Shown: positions 1-8,611 of the stretch, in pieces
Layout of the letters: each line of letters opens with the position of its first letter
How positions within the stretch are numbered: the stretch's first letter is position 1
NCBI RefSeq assembly: GCF_947500045.1
Contig: NZ_CANMQQ010000009.1
Coordinates: 62,001 to 126,000 of the forward strand
Length of the DNA: 64,000 nucleotides
Source: an uncultured Ruegeria sp.
GTDB taxonomy: Bacteria; Pseudomonadota; Alphaproteobacteria; Rhodobacterales; Rhodobacteraceae
Reading direction: 5' to 3'
Translations under genes and position numbers: made by a program
The notes under the pieces: generated by a model
The model's database searches: none
The model's input: only the letters and a program-made list of their open reading frames with translations
Told to the model about the DNA's origin: nothing

Positions 1-813
1 GGGGCCATATCCGTCCAGCGTTGCGCAAGCCTGATCAACAAGCTCGGCGGCGCGGGTTTTAGCAGCACCCAGACCCAGTAGCGAGACAAAGGTCGCCTTG
101 CCTGCATTCGCATCTTTCTGCAGCCGCTTTCCGGCCTTTTCGGCATCTCCTTCGACATCCAAGATGTCATCCGCGATTTGAAAAGCAAGGCCAAGGGCTT
201 GGGCATATCGGCGCAGGGGCTCGGGGTTGGCCTGAGCCAACCGCGCGCCTGCGCAGGCGGACCATTCGATCAAAGCGCCGGTTTTACCAGCTTGCAGATG
301 GGTGATTTCTTCAAGTGTCAACGGTGCGGCAGCTGTTTCCGCCGCAATATCCAGCGCCTGGCCCAGAACCATGCCTTGCGCCCCGCTGGCCTTAGCCAGT
401 GTCAGAGCCAATTCTGCGCGTATTTTGGTGCTCCCAACCTCAGGCCGGATGCAAAGCTCAAAAGCGAGTGCCTGTAGCGCATCCCCTGCCAGAACTGCAG
501 TGCCCTCATCCCATTTTATATGTACTGTGGGACGACCACGCCGAAGATCATCATCGTCCATACATGGCAGGTCGTCATGAACCAGAGAATAGGCATGCAG
601 TGCCTCAATCCCCGTCGCAGGCCAGATCGCCTGTGCTGGCTCAACCCCATGCAAGCGCGCGCTTTCAAGCACCAGGAACCCGCGTAGACGCTTGCCGCCC
701 CGCGTGGCATAGGCCATCGCCTGGGTCACATCCAGATCGTCAAGCGCCCCCAGAACCAGATCGAATTGGTTCTGAATCCGCGCTGCATCCTGCGCCAGCT
801 TTTCGCGAAACAT
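1..813 (-). CDS. ispA: Polyprenyl (farnesyl/geranylgeranyl) diphosphate synthase, 3' end cut by window
   Basis: Condenses isopentenyl diphosphate with allylic diphosphates to make farnesyl/geranylgeranyl diphosphate for quinones, bactoprenol and carotenoids. The reading frame is open from ATG at 813 to the window edge (271 codons, no stop reached). The first aspartate-rich motif reads DDLPCMDDDD and the second reads DDILD, the two Mg-diphosphate binding sites of trans-prenyltransferases. The N-terminal GGKRLR motif is also present. The start codon immediately follows the TAA stop of xseB, so the two are translationally coupled. In related bacteria dxs usually follows, which would lie beyond the left edge (inference). 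Confidence 0.95.
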   Translation of the reverse strand, partial: MFREKLAQDAARIQNQFDLVLGALDDLDVTQAMAYATRGGKRLRGFLVLESARLHGVEPAQAIWPATGIEALHAYSLVHDDLPCMDDDDLRRGRPTVHIKWDEGTAVLAGDALQALAFELCIRPEVGSTKIRAELALTLAKASGAQGMVLGQALDIAAETAAAPLTLEEITHLQAGKTGALIEWSACAGARLAQANPEPLRRYAQALGLAFQIADDILDVEGDAEKAGKRLQKDANAGKATFVSLLGLGAAKTRAAELVDQACATLDGYGP

Positions 814-1056
814 TTACTGACCTTCGACAGGCGTCGTCCCGGTTGGCTGGCCATCAGCGTCCAGCGTGATCGCGGCCACTTTCTCTTCAGCCCGCTTCAA
901 TTCATCCTCGCAGCGTTTCTTCAAAGCAGCGCCACGCTCGTACAGGGCAATCGACTGATCCAGCGCGACATCTCCGCGTTCCAGTTGGCCCACCACGGCC
1001 TCAAGCTCTTTCATCGCCTGTTCAAACGTCATCTGTTCTACTGGAGTATCGGTCAT
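814..1056 (-). CDS. xseB: Exodeoxyribonuclease VII small subunit
   Basis: Small subunit of the nuclease that degrades single-stranded DNA to acid-soluble oligonucleotides together with XseA. It has 80 residues, the normal family length. The typical helical core is visible (FEQAMKELEAVVGQLERGD, then the SIALYERGAALKKRCEDEL segment). ATG overlaps the stop of the upstream deacetylase gene (ATGA) and its own stop abuts ispA, so the three genes form one minus-strand operon. xseA is not in the window. Confidence 0.95.
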   Translation of the reverse strand: MTDTPVEQMTFEQAMKELEAVVGQLERGDVALDQSIALYERGAALKKRCEDELKRAEEKVAAITLDADGQPTGTTPVEGQ

Positions 1057-1979
1057 CGTGCTGCTTTCATCAGTTCTTCCACATGCGCGCGTGTCGCTTC
1101 GGCCAGTGCGTTCAGATCATACCCACCTTCCAGAGTCGAGACGATACGGCCCTGACACAGCTCATTGGCGATCTTGCACAGCTCGGCCGTGATCCAGGCG
1201 AAATCGCCCGTGGACCAATTGAGATTGGCCAGCGGGTCATCCTGATGTGCATCAAACCCGGCAGATATGATGATCAGTTCCGGCTTGAACGCCCGCAGGC
1301 GCGGAAAGGCCTGCGTTTCATAAGCCGTCCGCATCTCAGCCCCGCCTGTGCCGGGAGCCAGGGGTATGTTCAGCACCGTTTCATAAACGCCGGTTTCGTC
1401 CGAACGGCCAGAGCCGGGCCACAAAGGCATCTGCTGACTGGTAATCACCAATGCGCGCTTTTCGTCCCACAGCAGATCCTGCGTGCCATTGCCGTGATGC
1501 ACGTCGAAATCCACAACCGCGACGCGGCTCAATCCGTGGTGATCCAGCGCATGCTTGGCAGCCAGCGCGGCATTGCCAAACAGGCAGAACCCCATGGCGG
1601 CTTCGGTCTCGGCATGGTGTCCCGGTGGTCGTATCGCGCAAAACGCGTTCGGTACCTCACCACCCAAGACCAGATCGACGGCCCGAACCACAGCACCCGC
1701 CGCGCGATAGGCCGCATCAACCGACCCCGGAGACATGAAGGTATCGCCATCAATCTGCTTGAAGCCCTCTAAGGGCCTGCTGTCGAGGACATTGTTAATG
1801 TGACTTTGTGGATGAATGCGCAGCAGATCGTCATCCGCCGCCAAAGGTGCGGTCACCCGTTGTAAATCCAGACCCTCCAGCGCATGTAGGACATGCTCCA
1901 ATCGCGCCACACGTTCCGGGTGGCCTTGCGGCGTTACATGACCAAGACAATCAGCGTGGGTCAAAAGGGCGGTTTTCAT
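1053..1979 (-). CDS. Histone deacetylase family protein (HDAC-like amidohydrolase)
   Basis: Zn-dependent amidohydrolase of the arginase/deacetylase fold (308 residues), in the same family as acetylpolyamine amidohydrolases and AcuC. Visible signatures are RPPGHHAE, with the catalytic His pair, and VDFDVHHGNGTQ, with the metal-binding Asp/His. A further metal-ligand segment reads SAGFDAHQDDPL. The true substrate cannot be read from sequence; acetylated small amines or protein lysines are possible. It is the first gene of the operon with xseB and ispA, with an ATGA overlap at its 3' end. A short Rhodobacteraceae-type repeat lies just upstream. Confidence 0.9.
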   Translation of the reverse strand: MKTALLTHADCLGHVTPQGHPERVARLEHVLHALEGLDLQRVTAPLAADDDLLRIHPQSHINNVLDSRPLEGFKQIDGDTFMSPGSVDAAYRAAGAVVRAVDLVLGGEVPNAFCAIRPPGHHAETEAAMGFCLFGNAALAAKHALDHHGLSRVAVVDFDVHHGNGTQDLLWDEKRALVITSQQMPLWPGSGRSDETGVYETVLNIPLAPGTGGAEMRTAYETQAFPRLRAFKPELIIISAGFDAHQDDPLANLNWSTGDFAWITAELCKIANELCQGRIVSTLEGGYDLNALAEATRAHVEELMKAAR

Positions 1980-1990
1980 CAGGATCCCAT

Positions 1991-2009
1991 CTTCATCTGG
2001 CTAAAAATA
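1991..2009 (+). repeat. Short intergenic repeat, copy 1
   Basis: The 19-nt string CTTCATCTGGCTAAAAATA lies between the HDAC-like gene and petR. The identical string occurs on the other strand at 15050-15068, and a degenerate relative lies at 62529-62545. It is followed by the small inverted element CCTTCGCCGAAGG (2010-2022). Confidence 0.6.
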
Positions 2010-2048
2010 CCTTCGCCGAAGGCGTAAAATCGCCGCGCAGCGGCTAAA

Positions 2049-2750
2049 TCAATCAGGGGCCAACATATAGCCCGCACCGCGCACGGTCTGCAGATAGCGT
2101 GGTTGCTTCGGATCCTGCTCCAGCTTCCGACGCAGGCGTGTGATCTGTACATCCACGGCGCGTTCTTGTGCCTGTCCCTTGTCGCGTCCCAGATCCTCGA
2201 CCAGTTTGGCGCGGCTGATCGCTTCGCCGGGCTGGGCCGAAAATATCTTCATCAGCTGGCTCTCAGTTGCGGTCAGACGCACCGGGTCTTCCCCCTGCCA
2301 CATCTCGCCCCGCTCGATATCATATCGAATTGGTCCAAGATTCAGGATCTTGGCCGCTGTGTCCTGCGCCGGTGTTTCCGGCATCCGGCGTAGAATCGCA
2401 TTGATCCTCAGCAGCAGCTCTTTGGGCTCGAACGGCTTCGCCAGATAATCATCCGCGCCGGCCTCTAACCCGGCGATCCGATGCTCGGTTTCGCCTTTGG
2501 CTGTCAGCAGCAGGATCGGGGTTGAATGCGTTTCGCGCAAGGCCCGGGTCAGGCTGACGCCGTCCTCGCCGGGCATCATCACGTCCAGCACGATCATATC
2601 GAAATCCAATCCTGACAGCACGCGCCGTGCATGGGCGGCATCGCGCGCGGACGTCACCAGAAACCCGCTGCGCATCAGGAATTTCTTGAGCAGATCGCGA
2701 ATGCGCTCGTCATCGTCGACGATCAGAAGATGGGCGTCCATTTCGCTCAT
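2049..2750 (-). CDS. petR: OmpR/PhoB-family response regulator, PetR-like
   Basis: DNA-binding response regulator of 233 residues. The receiver domain covers about 7-120, with the acidic cluster DDD at 12-14, phospho-acceptor Asp56 in VLDVMMPGEDG, and the conserved Lys in LLLTAKGE. A winged-helix DNA-binding domain covers about 135-230 and ends with the VRGAGYML signature. It overlaps the upstream MarR gene by ATGA, the same pairing as petP-petR of Rhodobacter capsulatus, where the pair lies next to petABC. Here petABC lies about 9 kb away. No cognate histidine kinase is adjacent. Confidence 0.9.
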   Translation of the reverse strand: MSEMDAHLLIVDDDERIRDLLKKFLMRSGFLVTSARDAAHARRVLSGLDFDMIVLDVMMPGEDGVSLTRALRETHSTPILLLTAKGETEHRIAGLEAGADDYLAKPFEPKELLLRINAILRRMPETPAQDTAAKILNLGPIRYDIERGEMWQGEDPVRLTATESQLMKIFSAQPGEAISRAKLVEDLGRDKGQAQERAVDVQITRLRRKLEQDPKQPRYLQTVRGAGYMLAPD

Positions 2751-3259
2751 AAAGTTGTATCCCGCAGTTTCGTATATGCACGACGCATATCAGCATCCAT
2801 CATCGCTTCAAGCACTTTGCGAAATCCAGCGACAGCGTCGGGACCCGCATCCTTATAGGCCGCGCGCATTCGGGCGCGCTGGGCGTCGGACAATTTAGCC
2901 TCTAACGCCTTACCCTTCTCAGTCAGAAATAGGTGGCGTTCGCGTTTGTCCACTGTGCCGACCCGGCTTTCAACCAGCCCATCTTCGATCAGGCTGCGCA
3001 AAACGCGGTTCAGAGACTGTTTTGTGACGCCCAATATGGCCAGCAGATTGTTGACGGTTGTGCCCGGCGCACGATTGATAAAGTGAATGGCACGGTGGTG
3101 CGCACGGCCATACGCCAACTCGGTCAGGATACGGTCGGGATCGGCGGTAAAGCCGCGATAGGCAAAAAACATGGCCTCGATGCCCTGCCTCAGTTGCTCA
3201 TCTGTCAGAAACAACAGGCTCTCTCCGCCAAAGACCGGGGCGGGACGGATGTCGGACAT
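2747..3259 (-). CDS. petP: MarR-family transcriptional regulator, PetP-like
   Basis: Winged-helix regulator of 170 residues from the ATG at 3259, which has GAGG about 8 nt upstream. A longer in-frame start at 3277 lacks an equally good site. The MarR core is visible: TTVNNLLAILGVTKQSLNRVLRSLIEDGLV forms the recognition helices and VGTVDKRERHLFLTEKG forms the wing with its conserved D-R pair. It is co-transcribed with petR (4-nt overlap) and divergent from ilvE. The ligand and targets are unknown. Confidence 0.87.
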   Translation of the reverse strand: MSDIRPAPVFGGESLLFLTDEQLRQGIEAMFFAYRGFTADPDRILTELAYGRAHHRAIHFINRAPGTTVNNLLAILGVTKQSLNRVLRSLIEDGLVESRVGTVDKRERHLFLTEKGKALEAKLSDAQRARMRAAYKDAGPDAVAGFRKVLEAMMDADMRRAYTKLRDTTL

Positions 3260-3417
3260 GTCGGGCCTCATTCGCAATATGGTTCGACTTTATGTCAGCC
3301 TTATTGACATTCCAAGAGTGCACAGGTATCGAATCGCAGTTTTTGCGCAACAATATGTCCGATGCGGACCTAAACGGCGCAACAATCGAAAATGTAACCC
3401 GGTTCAGGAGGTTTCGC

Positions 3418-4284
3418 ATGGCGGGATATGATGATCGTGACGGTGTCATCTGGATGGATGGCGAACTGGTGCCCTGGCGTGAGGCCAATGTGCACATCCT
3501 GTCCCACGCGATGCACTATGCGTCTTCGGTGTTTGAGGGTGAGCGCGCCTATAATGGCAAAATCTTCAAAAGCCGCGCGCATTCCGAGCGTCTGATCGCG
3601 TCGGCTGAGGCGTTGGATATGCCGATGCCTTACTCGGTCGACGATATCGAAGCCGCCAAAGAAGAGGCGTTGAAAGCCAGTGGTCTGCAGGATGCTTATG
3701 TCCGCGCGCTGGTCTGGCGCGGATCGGGCGAGGATATGGGTGTAGCCTCTGCCAAGAACCCGGTTCGGATGGCCATCGCAATCTGGCCTTGGGGTGCCTA
3801 TTACGGCGACGCCAAGATGCAAGGTGCTAAGCTGGACATCGCCGAGTGGAAGCGCCCCAGCCCTGAAACCATTCCGGTGCATGCCAAGGCGGCGGGTCTT
3901 TATATGATCTGCACCATCTCAAAGCATAAGGCCGAGGCCAAGGGGTGCTCGGACGCGCTGTTCATGGACTACAAGGGCAATGTGGCCGAGGCGACCGGTG
4001 CAAACGTCTTCTTCGTCAAAGATGGTGAGGTGCATACCCCGCTGGCCGATTGCTTTCTGAACGGCATCACCCGTCAGACTGTGATCCAGATGTTGAAAGA
4101 CAAGGGCGTCACCGTTCACGAACGCCGCATTAGACCCGAAGAGATGGCAGATTTCGAACAGTGCTGGCTGACCGGAACAGCGGCTGAAGTGACACCAGTC
4201 GGGCAAATCGGCGACTACACGTTTGAGGTCGGCGAACTGACCCGCGAAATCGCTGAAGACTACGAAAAGCTGGTCCGCGCATAA
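3418..4284 (+). CDS. ilvE: Branched-chain amino acid aminotransferase
   Basis: PLP-dependent class IV aminotransferase that interconverts branched-chain 2-oxo acids and Leu/Ile/Val. I choose the ATG at 3418 because AGGAGG sits 6 nt upstream (3406-3411); this gives 288 residues, the usual size. The in-frame extension back to 3292 looks non-coding. The N-terminal SHAMHYASSVFEGERAY segment is typical. Lys157 in PVHAKAAGLY is the expected Schiff-base lysine. Near the C-terminus, LTGTAAEVTPV is the cofactor phosphate-binding loop. A strong stem-loop follows the stop. Confidence 0.95.
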   Translation: MAGYDDRDGVIWMDGELVPWREANVHILSHAMHYASSVFEGERAYNGKIFKSRAHSERLIASAEALDMPMPYSVDDIEAAKEEALKASGLQDAYVRALVWRGSGEDMGVASAKNPVRMAIAIWPWGAYYGDAKMQGAKLDIAEWKRPSPETIPVHAKAAGLYMICTISKHKAEAKGCSDALFMDYKGNVAEATGANVFFVKDGEVHTPLADCFLNGITRQTVIQMLKDKGVTVHERRIRPEEMADFEQCWLTGTAAEVTPVGQIGDYTFEVGELTREIAEDYEKLVRA

Positions 4285-4295
4285 CCCAAATCCGA

Positions 4296-4325
4296 TTCGA
4301 ACCCCCGCTCCGGCAGGGGTTCGAA
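4296..4325 (+). terminator. Stem-loop after ilvE
   Basis: A perfect 10-bp inverted repeat TTCGAACCCC/GGGGTTCGAA with a 10-nt loop starts 11 nt after the ilvE stop. There is no T-run behind it, so it may be a Rho-assisted terminator or an mRNA 3'-end stabiliser. Confidence 0.5.
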
Positions 4326-4400
4326 GCGCAGTTCGTGCATATTTCCATGCAGATCGTCCAGGGATATGGACGTTGCCGCGCTTGGCCGTATTCTTGAACC

Positions 4401-5351
4401 ATGTTGGATCTTCTCAGCGATATTCTCACCCGCCTGTCTTTGCGCGGCACGTTTTACTTCCGCACATCCTTTACCCCACCCTTCGGGATACAGGTGCCGG
4501 GCTACGAAAACGTGGCCCGGTTTCACTTTGTCCAGCGCGGCGAGCTGAAGGTTCATCTTTCAGCGACCGGTGAAACGCTAAGACTGCGGCAGGGGGATCT
4601 GATCCTGATCCCTCATGGTGCCCCACATGCGTTGATGTGTAATGAGGTCAATCCGTTAGATGCACTGCCGCTTGAGCAGGTGTTGGAGCAATCGGGCTAC
4701 AAGGGCGATGGCGTTCTGGTCTATGGCGGCACCGAGGAAGAGCGCGATACGCAACTGATCTGCGGCCATTTCTCATTCACTGGCCCTGCCGGGCGAAACG
4801 GGGCCGGGCATATGCTGATTGACCGTCTGCCCCCCTACATTCTGATCCAGAATTACGGGGAAGAAGCAGGTTCGTGGATCGAGGCCACGTTGCGCATGAT
4901 CGGATCAGAAGTGTCCGGTGCCCGAATTGGCGGCGATCTGATCGCGATGAAATTGTCCGAAGTGCTGTTTGCGCAAGCAATCAGAGCCTATCTGGAACAT
5001 CAAAGCCCCGATGATGCCGCGCTGTCTGGTTTTGCTGATCCGCGCATCTCGCGGGCGCTGACGGCGTTTCACCAATCTCCGGCGCAAGAGTGGAGCGTCG
5101 CAACGCTCGCACGAGAGGCGGCGATGTCGCGCACCGCATTTGCCCAGCTTTTTGCCCAGAAGATGGGAACCACCCCGATGCAGTACCTGACGGATTGGCG
5201 GATGCAGATCGCCTGCCATGGGTTGACCGAAAGCCGTTGGAACGTCGCAGATGCCGCTGCCGAGGTCGGTTATGCGTCCGAGGCTGCATTTTCGCGTGTG
5301 TTTAAAAAGCAAGTTGGCTTGTCGCCCGCAGCATATCGGGCCATGCACTAG
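4401..5351 (+). CDS. AraC-family transcriptional regulator with N-terminal cupin domain
   Basis: 316 residues. An N-terminal cupin-like sensor (about 1-190) contains LRQGDLILIPHGAPHAL, typical of the cupin_6 type often fused to AraC DNA-binding domains. Two helix-turn-helix motifs fill the last 100 residues: ATLAREAAMSRTAFAQLF and VADAAAEVGYASEAAFSRVFKK, followed by GLSPAAYR. Ligand and targets are unknown. It stands alone between ilvE and a small membrane protein gene on the same strand, and could regulate the latter. Confidence 0.9.
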   Translation: MLDLLSDILTRLSLRGTFYFRTSFTPPFGIQVPGYENVARFHFVQRGELKVHLSATGETLRLRQGDLILIPHGAPHALMCNEVNPLDALPLEQVLEQSGYKGDGVLVYGGTEEERDTQLICGHFSFTGPAGRNGAGHMLIDRLPPYILIQNYGEEAGSWIEATLRMIGSEVSGARIGGDLIAMKLSEVLFAQAIRAYLEHQSPDDAALSGFADPRISRALTAFHQSPAQEWSVATLAREAAMSRTAFAQLFAQKMGTTPMQYLTDWRMQIACHGLTESRWNVADAAAEVGYASEAAFSRVFKKQVGLSPAAYRAMH

Positions 5352-5462
5352 TCGTTCATAATTTTCGGACGATCTGCAACACTTAGCAAACGATCAGGGA
5401 TGCTACGTTCGAACTACCGGTCCTATTCTTTAGCCATCAGTGATTGAAGAAAGGAAGTTCAC

Positions 5463-5828
5463 ATGTCTCTGCGTTTTGTCACCCGCTCTGTCCATGCGTA
5501 TCTCGACTACCCGGTTGCGGTTGCGCTGATGGTATTGCCTTTTGTTCTGGTGCTGGGTCAGTCCAACCCGATGGCGTTCTGCTTGTCCGTTGTTACGGGT
5601 ATCGCTGCTTTTGTGCTGACCGTTATGACAGATCACCATCTCGGCATTTGGCGCGTGTTGTCTTACAAGTTCCACCAAGCCGTTGATCTGCTGGTTGGCG
5701 TCACGTTCTTGCTGGCACCCAGCCTGTTTGGGTTTTCGGGGCTTGATGCCCTGTTTTACTGGGTGAACGGTGCTGCGGTCGTTGTCGTCATTTCCCTCAG
5801 CGCACCAGAGCGGAGCGCTGTGGCCTGA
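5463..5828 (+). CDS. Small integral membrane protein (SPW-repeat-like)
   Basis: 121 residues with four predicted hydrophobic helices (roughly 17-33, 38-55, 70-88, 95-112). The arrangement resembles SPW-repeat/DUF membrane proteins that alternate short loops and helices. The ATG has a good Shine-Dalgarno sequence (AAGGAAG) 6 nt upstream. No catalytic residues are recognisable. The role is unknown; related genes often sit near stress or cell-envelope genes (general knowledge). Confidence 0.6.
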   Translation: MSLRFVTRSVHAYLDYPVAVALMVLPFVLVLGQSNPMAFCLSVVTGIAAFVLTVMTDHHLGIWRVLSYKFHQAVDLLVGVTFLLAPSLFGFSGLDALFYWVNGAAVVVVISLSAPERSAVA

Positions 5829-6095
5829 TCTAACATCGGCTTCGTGAAGTATTGATGGGCCATGCGGGTAACCGGGTGGTCCCGCTCATATCAGGCTCTA
5901 ATTAAGGGATTTTGACCGAGAAGCTGGCCATCCGCTTAAAATTTTCCTGCTTGAATTTTCCGATAAAAACTATCAGATATAACGCAACGCCAGATGATAA
6001 CATCAAGCACTAAGTTCCGGGGCGATCTGTGGGCTCAGCTAAGGCAGATGTGAAGGCCTGCCATCGCCTCGGAAACGACCACAGGGAGGCTGCGA

Positions 6096-6305
6096 TTGCG
6101 CGAACGTTTCGAAGAATTGATGGACGATCCCTGCTGCGCGTCATGTGATTGTGATGCACTGACATCGGATGTTGCTGCATATCTCGACCACAAGACATGC
6201 GATGCCGAACGCTGTCGAAAGCTTGAGGAAAACTCTGACGTAAAGCCGCAGCCTGTCAGGCGCGCATCATTGCGCGCGCTGAACGAAGGAGATTCGCGAG
6301 CTTAG
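6096..6305 (+). CDS. Small Cys-rich hypothetical protein
   Basis: A 69-residue frame starting at TTG 6096, supported by a strong GGGAGG (6084-6089) at 6-nt spacing. Five cysteines cluster in two groups (CCASCDC near residues 13-19 and CDAERC near 35-40), which could bind a metal. I do not recognise a family. It ends convergently with cobO, the two stop codons sharing TTAG at 6302-6305. An internal ATG at 6120 is an alternative start with a poorer ribosome site. Confidence 0.45.
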   Translation: MRERFEELMDDPCCASCDCDALTSDVAAYLDHKTCDAERCRKLEENSDVKPQPVRRASLRALNEGDSRA

Positions 6306-6901
6306 AAGTCCACGCCGCGCTGGGCTTTGATACCGGCCTGAAACGGATGTTTTTCTTCGGTCATCTCAGTCACCAGATCCGCATAGTCACGCAAAGCCTG
6401 CGGGGCATCCCGGCCCGTCATGAACACACTGGTTTTGTCCGAGCGGGCCTGAAGCCCTTCAATAACAGTGTCTACTGAAAGGTATTCGTAACGCAGGGCT
6501 ATATTGATTTCGTCCAGAACAACCAGGTCATAGTCACCGCTTTTCATTAGATCACAGGCTTTGTTGAAGGCAGAAGTCGCCGCTGCGATGTCGCGTTCGC
6601 GGTCCTGTGTATCCCAGGTAAAGCCTTCGCCCATTGTATGCCAAGTGACCAGATCGCGTTCTTCGAAGAATCTGCGCTCTCCGGTCTTCCATTTGCCCTT
6701 GATGAACTGGACCACCGCAACCTTTTGACCCCAGCCCAACGCCCGGATCACCACGCCAAAAGCGGCCGAAGACTTGCCTTTGCCTTTGCCGGTATTGATC
6801 AGAACCAGCCCTCGGCCGGGATCAACCGCCTCGGACACTTTCTTGCGGTGCTTGGCCTGCACCTCTTGCATCTTGTCTTTGTGGTTCTGTGCGTCGCTCA
6901 T
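6302..6901 (-). CDS. cobO: Cob(I)yrinic acid a,c-diamide adenosyltransferase
   Basis: ATP:corrinoid adenosyltransferase of the CobO/BtuR/CobA family (199 residues) that transfers the 5'-deoxyadenosyl group to cobalt during coenzyme B12 synthesis or salvage. The P-loop NTGKGKGKSSAAFG is near residue 37, VVLDEINIAL is the Walker B-like segment, and VFMTGRDAP is a conserved family motif. No other cobalamin genes lie alongside and no cobalamin riboswitch is visible upstream. The 58-nt gap to the next minus-strand gene allows co-transcription with the EamA transporter. Confidence 0.95.
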   Translation of the reverse strand: MSDAQNHKDKMQEVQAKHRKKVSEAVDPGRGLVLINTGKGKGKSSAAFGVVIRALGWGQKVAVVQFIKGKWKTGERRFFEERDLVTWHTMGEGFTWDTQDRERDIAAATSAFNKACDLMKSGDYDLVVLDEINIALRYEYLSVDTVIEGLQARSDKTSVFMTGRDAPQALRDYADLVTEMTEEKHPFQAGIKAQRGVDF

Positions 6902-6959
6902 TGGGAAACCTCATAGGTATATCGCGCCCCAAACTAGGGGAAGTTTGCGAAAGGTAAAG

Positions 6960-7895
6960 TCAGGCTTTGGGGTCGGTAACAGACCGCGCTTTGGTGCGGT
7001 CGAGCCCAAGTTGGTGTTCGCGAAGGATCACCACCACATTGCCGGCAATCACCAGCGCCGCGCCGCCCAGCATCACCAGTGTCGGCAGCTCATCAAACCA
7101 GATGTAGCCGATGATGATGGCAAACAACATTGTGGTGTAGTCATAAGGCGCCAGCATCGAGGCTTGGCCAAACTTGTAGGAAGAGGTCACCAGAATCTGT
7201 GCTACTCCGCCGATCACGCCGATTGTCACCAGCAATGCGGCTTGCTCCCAGCTTGGGATCACCCAACCCCAGAACGCCGTCAGGCTCGAAAGTAAAGTCG
7301 CAGTGAGAGAGAAGTAGAACACGATCGCAGCCGGATGATCCACCTGCACCAGTTGGCGAATATGTATTTGCACAAACGCGCGCGCTACGGTGGCCGCTAA
7401 AACGCAGAGCGCACCAATTGTTGCCGCGGTTTCAGCAGTACCTGACCCCAGGCGGGGCCAAACCATGATCAGAACACCAACAAGGCCAAGGGCAACCGCG
7501 CCAATGCGGATCATTCGTATCCGCTCACCCAACATGATCGCCGCCAGGATCAGCGTAAAAATCGGGGTGGCATAGCCGATGGCCGTGACCTCGGGCAGAG
7601 GCAGCAGGCTAAGGCCGGTAAAGGTCAATCCCATGGCCGACGTGCCCAAAACACCACGCCAGAAATGGCCCATGGGCTTTTTTACGATGAAACCTTGTGC
7701 CAATTCTCCACGCCAACTTAGCCAGACAATGATGACCGGAATGGCGAATAGTGAGCGGAAAAACACCATCTCACCCGGAGGAAAATCATCTGACAGCGCC
7801 TTGACCAAAGCGGACATCGACGTGAACAGCACCAGCGCACCGAGTTTCAGCGCCACGGCCAGGGCCGGACGATGCGATGTTAAGGATTCCGCCAT
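6960..7895 (-). CDS. DMT-superfamily (EamA) metabolite exporter
   Basis: Inner-membrane transporter of about 311 residues with ten hydrophobic helices arranged as two EamA repeats; the first begins at FTSMSALVKAL and contains the conserved MVFFRSLFAIP segment. I choose the ATG at 7895. An upstream TTG at 7964 would extend the protein by 23 polar residues into the preceding gene's 3' end. The substrate is unknown. It lies between an HD-domain hydrolase gene and cobO on the same strand. Confidence 0.88.
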   Translation of the reverse strand: MAESLTSHRPALAVALKLGALVLFTSMSALVKALSDDFPPGEMVFFRSLFAIPVIIVWLSWRGELAQGFIVKKPMGHFWRGVLGTSAMGLTFTGLSLLPLPEVTAIGYATPIFTLILAAIMLGERIRMIRIGAVALGLVGVLIMVWPRLGSGTAETAATIGALCVLAATVARAFVQIHIRQLVQVDHPAAIVFYFSLTATLLSSLTAFWGWVIPSWEQAALLVTIGVIGGVAQILVTSSYKFGQASMLAPYDYTTMLFAIIIGYIWFDELPTLVMLGGAALVIAGNVVVILREHQLGLDRTKARSVTDPKA

Positions 7896-7948
7896 GGCGC
7901 GACCCTGCGCTTTTGCGTAAAAAAGATCAACAGGCCGAAATGCCCGTG

Positions 7949-8611
7949 TCAGAGGTTTGCCCAATCAGAGGGAAGCGGAGCGTCGATTTCATCTGACAAG
8001 TCCTTCAGAAACCGCACCATTCGCGCCGCGCGTTCCTGCGCAAGGGCGCGGCCTTTTTCGGTCAGCATTTCGTTGGGCAACCTGAGCAACTTGACTTTCC
8101 AGTGATCAATCGAGAACCGAAGATCATCCATTGGTCGGTTTGCGCCGAACGGGTCTTTCGTATCATACAGTGCCCGCCCCAGCGCCCCCGAAACCGAAAA
8201 GGTGCGGGCGATACCAATCGCCCCCAAAGCGTCCAGACGATCGGCATCCCGCAGGACACGGGCTTCGGGCGTCTCAGGTGGGATGTTGGCGGAAAAGCTG
8301 TGTGCCGTAATAGCGTGCTGCGTTGCGTGAATTTCGGTGGTCGAAAAGCCAATTTCGGCAAGAATAGGCTCTGATTCTGCCGCAGATTGTTTTGAGGCCA
8401 GATGCCGCTCGGGATCATCTTTGGGCAGGTTGATCAGATCGTGCAGATAACACGCCGCCAGCAACACGCGCTGATTGGTGTGTTCATCCGCGATGGCCTG
8501 CGCATTGACCCAAACCCGATCAAGGTGCGTCAGATCATGCGCTGGATCCGTCTGCATACGCTGCGTGACGACTGCCCGAAGCCTGGCGCGCAGATCAGCC
8601 AATCCGCCCAC
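7949..8611 (-). CDS. HD-domain phosphohydrolase
   Basis: About 220 residues. The metal-binding HD signature is visible: the first His in DLTHLDRVW, then [13 protein letters not shown] with the HD pair, and [17 protein letters not shown] with the downstream Asp. This arrangement is found in YedJ/YpgQ-like nucleotide phosphohydrolases. The start is uncertain. GTG at 8611 begins at the natural [11 protein letters not shown] segment and overlaps aroC by 17 nt; GTG at 8632 is an alternative. Confidence 0.82.
   Translation of the reverse strand: MGGLADLRARLRAVVTQRMQTDPAHDLTHLDRVWVNAQAIADEHTNQRVLLAACYLHDLINLPKDDPERHLASKQSAAESEPILAEIGFSTTEIHATQHAITAHSFSANIPPETPEARVLRDADRLDALGAIGIARTFSVSGALGRALYDTKDPFGANRPMDDLRFSIDHWKVKLLRLPNEMLTEKGRALAQERAARMVRFLKDLSDEIDAPLPSDWANL

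Noticed and set aside
7896-7964. N-terminal extension of the EamA transporter to TTG 7964
   Set aside because: It would overlap the 3' end of the HD-domain gene and adds polar residues before the first helix; ATG 7895 is more natural.
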